Shown in pieces: positions 7,704 to 15,231 of a DNA stretch of 44,716 bases (position 1 is the stretch's first letter; every line of letters begins with the position of its first letter). Below the pieces are notes generated by a model, which was given only the letters and a program-made list of their open reading frames with translations, was not told where the DNA came from and did no database searches. The position numbers and the translations under genes were made by a program. The stretch is taken from contig JBHEKP010000306.1 in assembly GCA_041859375.1 (NCBI GenBank), positions 1-44,716 of the forward strand, read 5' to 3'. The DNA comes from JBHEKP01 sp041859375. Its GTDB lineage: Bacteria > Hydrogenedentota > Hydrogenedentia > Hydrogenedentales > CAITNO01.

Positions 7704-9849
7704 TTTGTCCCCCGATTGCCGCCATCAAACGGACGCAGCCGCCGATCCCAACGGGTCGGCGGTTTTTGCCATGGGAGCCAACCCGGTGGACTCCCTGCCC
7801 GGCATCGGGCCGCAGCGTGCCGCCCTGCTGGCCTCCCTGGGCATCCTGACGCTTCAGGACCTCCTGTGCCATTTCCCCAGAACCTACCGGGATTACAGCC
7901 AAATCACCGCCGCCGCCGGGGTGGCCGAGGATGCGCTTGTCACCGTCACGGGCCGGGTGGTGCGCGCCAAAAACATCCGCCTGCGTGGACACCAGTCCCT
8001 GGCCCATGTGGTCATTGCGGACAACTCCGGGGAAATCGGCGCCTCCTTTTTCGGGCGCGGATTCCTTGCGGGCACCGTGTTCAAGCCGGGCACGCTCCTC
8101 ACACTCACCGGAACCGCGGGGAAATACAACGGCGTTTGCCTGAAAAACCCGGAATATGAGGTCATGGAGGAGGAGGACGCCGCGCTCATCCACACCGGCC
8201 GCATCGTGCCCGTCTACCGGCTCTGCGACGGACTCACCCAGCGGATGATGCGCCGGTGGATCCGCGACACCCTGGACGCGCTCCCCCCCGCCTTCCCGGA
8301 CATGCTGCCCGCCGAAATAATGCGGCATTTTTCAGTCCCTTCGCGCCGCGATGCAATGGAATGCGTTCATTTCCCCCCCTCCATGGAATCCGCCGCGCTG
8401 GGCAGGCGTCATTTCATCATCGAGGAGCTTTTCCTTCTCCAATGCCGCCTGCTGCACCTTCGTGGACTGCGCCGTTCGGGCGGTTTGGGGGTGAAGCACA
8501 CCCTCAACGGGCCGTTTCTGAAAAACCTGGCGGGGCTGCTCCCCTTCTCGCTCACCCGCTCACAGGAAAAGGCTGTTTCGGAAATCCTGGGGGACATGTG
8601 CTCCAACAATCCCATGCTGCGCCTCCTGCAGGGGGATGTGGGCTGCGGAAAAACCGTGGTTGCCGCCCATGCCGTCGCGGCATGCGCCGATTCAGGATGC
8701 CAGACCGCCCTCATGGCGCCCACCGAAATCCTGGCCGCGCAGCACGCCGTCACCCTCCGCGCGCTCCTCGAACCCCTCGGGTTGCGCGTGGAGGTGCTCA
8801 CCGGTTCCACGCCCAAATCGGCCCGGCTCCGCCGGGACATCGCCGCCGGGGCCGTGCATGTGGTGGCGGGCACCCACGCGCTGATTCAGGAGAACACCCT
8901 TTTTGACCGCCTTGGCCTGGTGGTCATTGACGAGCAGCACCGCTTCGGCGTGGTGCAGCGCGGCGCGCTCGCCGCAAAGGGGAAGCACCCCGACATCCTC
9001 CAGATGACCGCCACCCCCATCCCGCGCACCCTGGCGCTCAGCCTCTACGGGGACATGGATGTCTCCGTCATTGACGAGCTGCCCCCGGGCAGGATGCCCG
9101 TCAAAACCCGCGTTGTCCCCGCCGCAAAACTCGCGGACATGCACCGCTACATCCGGGAGCAGGCGGAACTGGGCATGCAGGCCTACATCATCTGCCCGCT
9201 TGTGGAGGAGTCGGCGCGCCGCGCCGAAATCACCCCGGTCATCCGGCATTTCCAGGAACTGTCCGCAGGCCCCCTCTCCGGTGTTGACACCGCCCTGCTC
9301 CATGGCAGGCTGCCCGCCGCCGAAAAGGAGGAAATCATGCGCCGCTTCAGGGACGGTAATGTCGCCGTCCTCTTCGCCACCACGGTGGTGGAGGTCGGCG
9401 TGGACGCGCCGAATGCCACCATCATTGTCATCGAAAACGCGGGCTCCTTCGGCCTCACCCAGTTGCACCAGCTCCGCGGCAGGGTCGGGCGCGGCTCCCG
9501 CCAGTCCTATTGTTTTCTCACCGGCGACAAGAACACCCCGGAGGGCCGGGAGCGTCTTGCCGTCCTCTGCCGGCATTCCAGCGGGTTTGACATCGCGGAG
9601 GAGGACCTCCGTCTGCGCGGGCCGGGCGAAGTTTTTGGCCTGCAGCAATCCGGCATGGACAATGCCCTCCTCGCCGACCTGCTCGGCGATGTGCGCCTTC
9701 TCCAGGAAACCCGCTCCCTCGCCGCAGATTACCTCTTGAATAATCCTGATTATTATGATAATATAACTGAGCATATCGCCCGTGCCGGTCACACGCGGCG
9801 GTTGGCCACCATGGATTTTTTTGAAAATGTGGCACCTTCGCTCCTCTAA
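7696..9849 (+). CDS. recG: ATP-dependent DNA helicase RecG
   Basis: The protein has 717 residues, close to the usual 690-700. RecG unwinds branched DNA, regressing stalled forks and Holliday junctions. Visible features are an N-terminal wedge/OB domain preceded by a helix-hairpin-like PGIGPQRAALLASLGI, Walker A GDVGCGKT near residue 313, the DEQH box (VIDEQHRFG) near residue 412, TATPIPRT, HGRLPAAEKEEIM, ATTVVEVGVDAPNA, and the RecG-typical QLHQLRGRVGRG. The ATG at 7696 has AGGGA a few bases upstream and overlaps the stop of the preceding gene, so translation is probably coupled. Upstream in-frame codons belong to the previous gene's reading window. Confidence 0.97.
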   Translation: MPDLSPDCRHQTDAAADPNGSAVFAMGANPVDSLPGIGPQRAALLASLGILTLQDLLCHFPRTYRDYSQITAAAGVAEDALVTVTGRVVRAKNIRLRGHQSLAHVVIADNSGEIGASFFGRGFLAGTVFKPGTLLTLTGTAGKYNGVCLKNPEYEVMEEEDAALIHTGRIVPVYRLCDGLTQRMMRRWIRDTLDALPPAFPDMLPAEIMRHFSVPSRRDAMECVHFPPSMESAALGRRHFIIEELFLLQCRLLHLRGLRRSGGLGVKHTLNGPFLKNLAGLLPFSLTRSQEKAVSEILGDMCSNNPMLRLLQGDVGCGKTVVAAHAVAACADSGCQTALMAPTEILAAQHAVTLRALLEPLGLRVEVLTGSTPKSARLRRDIAAGAVHVVAGTHALIQENTLFDRLGLVVIDEQHRFGVVQRGALAAKGKHPDILQMTATPIPRTLALSLYGDMDVSVIDELPPGRMPVKTRVVPAAKLADMHRYIREQAELGMQAYIICPLVEESARRAEITPVIRHFQELSAGPLSGVDTALLHGRLPAAEKEEIMRRFRDGNVAVLFATTVVEVGVDAPNATIIVIENAGSFGLTQLHQLRGRVGRGSRQSYCFLTGDKNTPEGRERLAVLCRHSSGFDIAEEDLRLRGPGEVFGLQQSGMDNALLADLLGDVRLLQETRSLAADYLLNNPDYYDNITEHIARAGHTRRLATMDFFENVAPSLL

Positions 9850-9861
9850 CAGTGTCTATTT

Positions 9862-9876
9862 GTCAATAGTATTGAC
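9862..9876. promoter_or_regulatory. 15-bp perfect palindrome (candidate operator)
   Basis: GTCAATA-G-TATTGAC is a perfect inverted repeat centred on 9869, between recG and the sigma-factor gene. Its right arm overlaps the -35 hexamer TTGACC (9873-9878) of a candidate promoter, the geometry of a repressor site. The binding protein is unknown. Confidence 0.5.
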
Positions 9877-9919
9877 CTGATACGGAAAAAGTTGATACGA
9901 TTAACTGGTAAGGTAGAAT
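9873..9919 (+). promoter_or_regulatory. Two overlapping candidate promoters for the ECF sigma gene
   Basis: P1 is TTGACC (9873-9878), 17 nt, TACGAT (9896-9901). P2 is TTGATA (9892-9897), 16 nt, TAGAAT (9914-9919). Both point at the sigma-factor gene and place transcription starts near 9908 and 9926. This favours a GTG start at 9964/9973 over TTG 9892. Confidence 0.45.
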
Positions 9920-9972
9920 TGGTTTGCACATGTCCGGCGCGCAGCCGGAATCAAACAGACGGGGTGGAAAAA

Positions 9973-10563
9973 GTGGCAGACGCGCCGGTCGCAACACGCT
10001 CAAGGGAGTTTGAGCAGCAGGTTTTGGAGCATGTGGACATGCTTTATGCCGTTGCGTTGCGTCTCACCCGAAACCCCGCCGACGCCGAAGACCTCACCCA
10101 GAACACCTTTGTGAAGGCGCTCCGCTTCCACGACAAGTACCGCGAGGGCACCTACATCAAGGCATGGCTCCTCACCATCCTGCGCAACACCTTCATCAAT
10201 GAGTACCGCCGGAAGACCCGCCGTCCCGCCGAAGTGGAGCTGTCCGGCTTGGAATCCGCCCCGGAAACCACCCCCGATCCGGAGGTTTTTTTCGAGCCAC
10301 GCCGCGGAAACCGCGAAGATCTGCTCGAACTGGTGGATGATCCCGTGAAAAAGGCCATCGAATCCCTGCCCGACGACTTCCGCAACGCGGTGATCATGGC
10401 CGACCTTGAGGACATGTCCTACAAGGAAATCGCCACCATCATGAATTGCCCCCTTGGCACGGTCATGTCCCGCCTCTACCGCGGCAGGAAACTGCTCCGC
10501 GAAATGCTGGAGGAATACGCCCGCGAACGCCGCTTTGTGGGCGGAGCCGCCGAATATTCCTGA
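9973..10563 (+). CDS. ECF-type RNA polymerase sigma-70 factor
   Basis: The protein has about 196 residues from GTG 9973; GTG 9964 and TTG 9892 are alternatives, the last lying inside a candidate promoter. Region 2 is clear (LYAVALRLTRNPADAEDLTQNTFVKAL, then WLLTILRNTFINEYRR), as is region 4 (ESLPDDFRNAVIMADLEDMSYKEIA followed by GTVMSRLYRGRKLLRE). There is no region 3, as in extracytoplasmic-function factors. No anti-sigma gene is adjacent: recG is upstream and the convergent trkH ends 2 bp downstream. The factor is therefore orphan within this window, perhaps controlled through its palindrome-bearing promoter. The linker between regions 2 and 4 contains an acidic stretch. Confidence 0.93.
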   Translation: MADAPVATRSREFEQQVLEHVDMLYAVALRLTRNPADAEDLTQNTFVKALRFHDKYREGTYIKAWLLTILRNTFINEYRRKTRRPAEVELSGLESAPETTPDPEVFFEPRRGNREDLLELVDDPVKKAIESLPDDFRNAVIMADLEDMSYKEIATIMNCPLGTVMSRLYRGRKLLREMLEEYARERRFVGGAAEYS

Positions 10564-10565
10564 GT

Positions 10566-12062
10566 TCAGGCCCTCTTCCAAAAGGCGGGAATAAAAAGCA
10601 CGCAAATGCTGAAGAACTCCAGCCGCCCCATCACCATCATGAGCGACAGAAACCACTTCCCCGCGTCGGGCACAAACGAGTAGTTGGCCACCGCGCCCAC
10701 CAGCTCCATGCCGGGGCCGATGTTGTTCACCGTCGCCACCACCGAGGTCAGCGCCGTCTGGAAGGGCAGCCCCAGCCCGGACATGAACACCGTTCCCGCA
10801 ATCAGCACGGACATGTGTATCACAAAAAACACATGCACCATGTGCTGCACATCCGGCGTCACCACCGCGCCGTTCACCCGCAGCACGCGCACAGTTTTCG
10901 GACGAAACAGTTTTTCAAGCTGGAGCCACACCATCTTGGCCAGAATCACCACGCGGACGACCTTGGTGCCCCCCGCCGTGGACCCCGAACAGGCCCCGAT
11001 AATCATAAGCATCACCAGCAGCGCCCGCGAAAAATAGGGCCACAGGTTGGAGTCGTCCGTGGCGAATCCCGTGGTGGTCATGATGGTGGAAACCTGGAAG
11101 GCGGAGACCCGCAGCGCATGGCCGAAACCGTATTCCCGCGCGCCCATGGCGCCCGGCGTTGACTTGTCCGCCTCCACCGTTCCCTGCACCCCCGTGAGGT
11201 TCACCGCTATCAGCAGCGTGGCCGCCGCCAGGATGATCAGGTACCACTTCAGTTCGGTGTTCCTGAAAGGCGCCTTCCAGTCCCCCTTCAGCATGGCAAA
11301 GTAAATGCCGAAATTCGCGCCAGCAACCACCATGAAAAAGATGATGATGATTTCCGCCGCCAGGCTGTCAAAGGCCGCGACACTGCTGTTTCGCGTGGAA
11401 AAACCGCCCGTGGAAAGGGAGGCGAAGGTGTGGCAGAGCGCGTCGAAAAGATCCATGCCCGCCAGCATGAGCAGCGCCGTCTGCACGACGGTCATGCCCA
11501 GGTAAATCTTGTACAGCAGCGCCGCCGTGTCCTGGATGCGCGGCATCAGCCCGCTCTTGTCCACCCCCGGCACCTCCGACCGGTACAACTGCTTGCCGCC
11601 CGCGCCCAAAAAGGGAAGCACCGCTATCAACAGCACGATAATCCCCATCCCCCCGAGCCAATGGGTCAATGCGCGCCAAAACAGCAGGCTCCTGTCCACA
11701 GACTCCACGTCGGCCAGCACGGAGGCGCCCGTGGTGGTGAAGCCCGACATGGTCTCGAAATAGGCCTCCGCAGGGGTCATCAGCCCGGAGAAAACATAGG
11801 GCAGCCCCCCGAAGCCCGCGACCAGCAGCCAGCCCAGCCCCACCAGTGCGATGCTCTCGCGCTCGTACATCCGGGGCCGCGCCCTCCTGCCGGCGGCATA
11901 CAGCACCCCGCCACAGGCAAGCGCGACGGCGATGGACCCCAAAAAGGCCATCAGGGAGTGGTGCTCCTCATACCAAATCGCCCAGCCGATGGGAAAAACC
12001 ATGGGCAGTGACAGCGACGCCACCAGCATGCCCAGATTTTTTGACAACAGCAGATAATTCAT
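10566..12062 (-). CDS. trkH: TrkH-type potassium uptake protein (second trkH)
   Basis: This 498-residue inner-membrane protein is the K+ (or Na+)-translocating subunit of the Trk/Ktr system. The four pore-loop selectivity motifs are visible: SGFTTTGAS, ASLSTGGFS, TIMTTTGFA and VNNIGPG. About ten hydrophobic segments are present, and SGSTAGGTK precedes the cytoplasmic loop. It is the last gene of the trkA-trkH-trkH cluster, about 100 bp after the first trkH, and its stop lies 2 bp from the convergent sigma-factor gene. Confidence 0.95.
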   Translation of the reverse strand: MNYLLLSKNLGMLVASLSLPMVFPIGWAIWYEEHHSLMAFLGSIAVALACGGVLYAAGRRARPRMYERESIALVGLGWLLVAGFGGLPYVFSGLMTPAEAYFETMSGFTTTGASVLADVESVDRSLLFWRALTHWLGGMGIIVLLIAVLPFLGAGGKQLYRSEVPGVDKSGLMPRIQDTAALLYKIYLGMTVVQTALLMLAGMDLFDALCHTFASLSTGGFSTRNSSVAAFDSLAAEIIIIFFMVVAGANFGIYFAMLKGDWKAPFRNTELKWYLIILAAATLLIAVNLTGVQGTVEADKSTPGAMGAREYGFGHALRVSAFQVSTIMTTTGFATDDSNLWPYFSRALLVMLMIIGACSGSTAGGTKVVRVVILAKMVWLQLEKLFRPKTVRVLRVNGAVVTPDVQHMVHVFFVIHMSVLIAGTVFMSGLGLPFQTALTSVVATVNNIGPGMELVGAVANYSFVPDAGKWFLSLMMVMGRLEFFSICVLFIPAFWKRA

Positions 12063-12164
12063 GACGAAATACTTGTTTCCCTGTGAAAACGGTCGGCGGC
12101 GAACACACGCCGGTTCCCGTAAAGTTACCTTATCACGCCGATTTTATCAAGAAGGGCGGAATGG

Positions 12165-13661
12165 TCAGCCCCGTTTCCAGAAAGAGGGCAGGAAAAAGAC
12201 CAGAATGCTGAAGAATTCCAGCCGCCCCGTCACCATCACCAGCGACAGGAAATACTTGCCCACCGCGGGGATGAACTGGAAATTGGCCACCGGCCCCACA
12301 AGTTCAAGCCCCGGCCCCGTGTTGTTCAGACAGGCCACCACGGACGAAAAGGCCGTCTGCAGCGGCAGCCCCAGCAACGACATCACCAGCGTGGCGAAGG
12401 TAAAAAAGGACACATACACCAGGAAAAACGAGAGCACGCTGTACTGCACATCCTCGGAGATGATCTTCCCGTCCACCCGGATGGCGTGGATCGTGTGGGG
12501 CCGGAAGGTGCGCTTCAACTGTTGCGTTGCGATTTTGAACAGGATGATCACGCGGATGATCTTCATTCCGCCCGCCGTGGACCCCGCGCAGCCCCCCATC
12601 ATCACCACCACCAGGATCAGAATCCGCGAAAAATAGGGCCACAGGTTCATGTCGGCGCTGAAAAAACCCGTGTTGGTCATCATCGTGCTGACCTCAAAGG
12701 ACGCGTGCCGCAGCGCCTGCGGCGCCGAATAATCAAAGGCGCCCATGGCCCCCGGCGTGGAGGTGTCCACCGCCACCGCCCCCTGCGCCCCGAGCAGGTT
12801 GAGGGTCACCATCAGCACCGTGCAGGCGTAAATGCCCATGAACACGCGCCATTCCGTGTCCCTGAACATGGAGCGCCAGTTGCCCTTGGCCATGGCGTAG
12901 TAAAGCGCGAAGTTGGTGGCCCCCAGGAGCTGGAACACGTTGATGATTATCTCGATGGGCACGCTGTCATAGGCCGCCACGCTCATGGTGCGCGTGGAGA
13001 AACCGCCCGTGGCCAGCGCCGCGAAGGTGTGGCACGAGGCGTCGAAAAAATCCATGCCCGCCGCCATCAGCAGGGTGATCTGGATCACCGTCAGCCCGGT
13101 GTAGATTTTGTACAGGATGACCGCCGTGTCCTTGATGCGCGGCCGCAGGCCGTCCTTGTCGATGCCCGTGGCCTCGGAACGGCACAGCATCTTCCCCCGG
13201 ATGCCGATAATCGGCAAAATCGCCACTATCAGCAGCACGATGCCCAGACCGCCCAGCCAGTGGGTCAGCGCGCGCCAGAACAGGATGCTCTTCGCCACAG
13301 GCTCCAAAACGGGTATCACCGACGATCCCGTGGTGGTGAAGCCCGACATGGACTCGAAATAGGCGTCCGCAAAGGGCATCATCCCCGCGAACCAGAAGGG
13401 CAGCGCGCCCACACCCGCGGTGATCAGCCAGCCCAGCCCCACCAGCGCGATGCTCTCCCGTTCGTACATGCGCTTCGGCGCGCGCAACCCCAAAAGCACC
13501 AGCCCCGCGCCAAGCGCAACCGTTGCCAGGATTGATTTGCCAAAGGCCGCCAGGGCGGCCCACTCCCGGTACCAGAAGCACCAAAGGGAGGAGAGCGCCA
13601 GCCAAAGCACCATGGACAGCACGAAATAGCCCAGGTATCGGAAAACCAGACGGTGGTTCAT
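12165..13661 (-). CDS. trkH: TrkH-type potassium uptake protein (first trkH)
   Basis: This protein also has 498 residues and aligns end to end with its neighbour; both share runs such as MYERESIALVGLGWL. The pore loops are SGFTTTGSS, AALATGGFS, TMMTNTGFF and LNNTGPG, each with the conserved glycine. Loop 3 differs most from the paralogue (NTGFFSAD versus TTGFATDD), which could change ion preference or gating. The ATG lies immediately after the trkA stop with no gap, so the two are co-transcribed and probably coupled. Confidence 0.95.
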   Translation of the reverse strand: MNHRLVFRYLGYFVLSMVLWLALSSLWCFWYREWAALAAFGKSILATVALGAGLVLLGLRAPKRMYERESIALVGLGWLITAGVGALPFWFAGMMPFADAYFESMSGFTTTGSSVIPVLEPVAKSILFWRALTHWLGGLGIVLLIVAILPIIGIRGKMLCRSEATGIDKDGLRPRIKDTAVILYKIYTGLTVIQITLLMAAGMDFFDASCHTFAALATGGFSTRTMSVAAYDSVPIEIIINVFQLLGATNFALYYAMAKGNWRSMFRDTEWRVFMGIYACTVLMVTLNLLGAQGAVAVDTSTPGAMGAFDYSAPQALRHASFEVSTMMTNTGFFSADMNLWPYFSRILILVVVMMGGCAGSTAGGMKIIRVIILFKIATQQLKRTFRPHTIHAIRVDGKIISEDVQYSVLSFFLVYVSFFTFATLVMSLLGLPLQTAFSSVVACLNNTGPGLELVGPVANFQFIPAVGKYFLSLVMVTGRLEFFSILVFFLPSFWKRG

Positions 13662-15008
13662 CTATTTTCTGCCCTGGAGAAACCTTCGCACTGATTCCGC
13701 GTTTTTCGTGGTGGCAACCACCACCACGCCGTCCCCCGGCTGGAAAGTGTCGTAACCGCTGGGAACTATCACCTCGTTGCCCCGCAAAATGTTCGCCACC
13801 AGCGCCGCATCGAAAACGCCCCCGCCGATGTCCTTCAACTGACGGCCCGCCACGGGCGACTTCTCGTCCAGGGTCAGCTCGAAAACCTCCACGTCCCCCT
13901 CGCCCAGAAAGGCCGACGCGGTGACGCGGTTCTGGTGGACAATCTTCTGGATGCTGTTGGCGAAGGACGAACGGGGGGTGATGGCGACGTCAATGCCCAG
14001 TTTCACCACCAGCGGCGCGAAATCCGGCTGGTGCACCACCGCCGCCACGTGCTTCACACCCACCTCCCGCGCCAGCACCCCCGCCATGATGTTCCGCTCG
14101 TCGTCCTCGGTCGTGGCCACAAACACGTCGTACTCGCCCAGGTGCTCCTGCTCCAGCGAAACCCGCGAACTCGTGTCCCGGTTCACCACCTTCACATGGA
14201 AGAAGTCCCGCGCCGCATCCTCGCAGCGTTCCGCGTTCTTGTCGAAGAGCTTCACCGTCTGCGACCGGTTGTCCAGCGCGCGGGCGATGAGCTTGCCGAT
14301 GGTGCCCGCGCCGAATATGGCGACCCGCTTCACCTCCGGCGAGTCCGCGAAGAGGCGCTGCGCGCCCGCAATTTTCTCCTTCGTGCCGAGCAGGGTCACC
14401 TTGTCCCCGGCCTTGATCAGGGTGTTGCCCCGGGGGATGATGCTATCCCCCGCCCGGCCAATCACCCCCGCCAGCACGCCGCTGCCCGCCTCAAACACCT
14501 CGCCCACGGTCCTGCCGTCCGCGGGCCTGCCCGCCTCGGCCAGAAGCTGCCGAAGCTGCACCTTCCCCCGGCAGAATTCCTCGCTCGCAAGCACGCCCGG
14601 GTTCTCGATGTAGTTGATGATGTCGTGCGCCGTCAGCGCGTCCGGGCTCAGCAGGTGGTCCACGCCCAGGAAGCCCTCGTACAGGAAACGCGACTCGATG
14701 TACTCGGGGTTGTCCACCCGCGCCACCGCCTGCTTCGCGCCGAGACCCTTTGCCGCGTTCGCGGCGATGAGGTTCACGTTGTCGTTGCCCGTGCACGCGA
14801 TGAACAGGTCCGACTCGTCCACGCCCAGCGACTGGAGCAGCAGCACCGACGTGGCGTCGCCCACCGCCGTGCGCGCGTCAAGCTCGAAATCAACCACCTC
14901 CCGCCGCTGCGGGTTCCTGTCTATCACGGTGACGTCCTGGCCGCCGGCGCACAACAGCCGCGCCAGATGGAATCCTACACGTCCTGCGCCTGCAATCTGG
15001 ATGTTCAT
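13662..15008 (-). CDS. trkA: Trk system potassium uptake regulatory protein TrkA
   Basis: This 448-residue cytosolic NAD(H)/nucleotide-binding subunit gates TrkH. It has two RCK-N Rossmann domains with GAGRVG (residues 7-12) and GAGTIG (around 234), each followed by an RCK-C domain (residues of about 140-225 and 365-448): the classic duplicated TrkA rather than the single KtrA type. A GGGAGGA ribosome site lies 4-5 nt before the ATG. It heads the operon, and one duplicated-RCK subunit apparently serves both downstream TrkH proteins. Confidence 0.96.
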   Translation of the reverse strand: MNIQIAGAGRVGFHLARLLCAGGQDVTVIDRNPQRREVVDFELDARTAVGDATSVLLLQSLGVDESDLFIACTGNDNVNLIAANAAKGLGAKQAVARVDNPEYIESRFLYEGFLGVDHLLSPDALTAHDIINYIENPGVLASEEFCRGKVQLRQLLAEAGRPADGRTVGEVFEAGSGVLAGVIGRAGDSIIPRGNTLIKAGDKVTLLGTKEKIAGAQRLFADSPEVKRVAIFGAGTIGKLIARALDNRSQTVKLFDKNAERCEDAARDFFHVKVVNRDTSSRVSLEQEHLGEYDVFVATTEDDERNIMAGVLAREVGVKHVAAVVHQPDFAPLVVKLGIDVAITPRSSFANSIQKIVHQNRVTASAFLGEGDVEVFELTLDEKSPVAGRQLKDIGGGVFDAALVANILRGNEVIVPSGYDTFQPGDGVVVVATTKNAESVRRFLQGRK

Positions 15009-15074
15009 GGGTCCTCCCGGAAGAACTGCCTTGGGAAGTTGCGGACGACGGCTTGCGCCGTGTGTAATTGCGAA

Positions 15075-15102
15075 AGTATAACATAATCCGCAGATACCGC
15101 AA
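15075..15102 (-). promoter_or_regulatory. Candidate promoter for trkA-trkH-trkH
   Basis: On the minus strand, TTGCGG (15102-15097), a 16-nt spacer and TATACT (15080-15075) give an expected start near 15068, about 60 nt before the trkA ATG. It is divergent from the thiC promoter. Confidence 0.45.
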
Positions 15103-15133
15103 GGAAAATTTGCCTTCTTTCACCCCGCCGTGA

Positions 15134-15163
15134 TTGATGCGATAAACACCGGTTTTGTATACT
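15134..15163 (+). promoter_or_regulatory. Candidate promoter for thiC
   Basis: TTGATG (15134-15139), an 18-nt spacer and TATACT (15158-15163). The -10 hexamer lies inside a 17-bp palindrome. No TPP-riboswitch core (CTGAGA or CCTGATC) is visible between here and the thiC start. Confidence 0.5.
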
Positions 15164-15170
15164 ATACAAA
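15154..15170. promoter_or_regulatory. 17-bp palindrome over the thiC -10 element
   Basis: TTTGTATACTATACAAA is a perfect inverted repeat centred on 15162 and covers the predicted -10. This is the geometry of a repressor operator. The regulator is unknown. Confidence 0.5.
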
Positions 15171-15231
15171 CAACCTTTCACCGCCGCCCCGTGCGGCGCC
15201 CGTGACGACACCCACAAGGAGAGCCGCCCCG

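Noticed and set aside
8692..9792. Minus-strand open frame of 366 codons
   Set aside because: It lies antisense within recG, which has every family motif; its Gly/His/Asp-rich composition is typical of antisense reading.
13935..15086. Plus-strand open frame of 383 codons
   Set aside because: Antisense to trkA, which has both RCK pairs intact; Arg/His-rich with no recognisable domain.
15009..15231. TPP riboswitch upstream of thiC
   Set aside because: The conserved CTGAGA and CCTGATC core elements are not present in either order; a covariance scan would be decisive.
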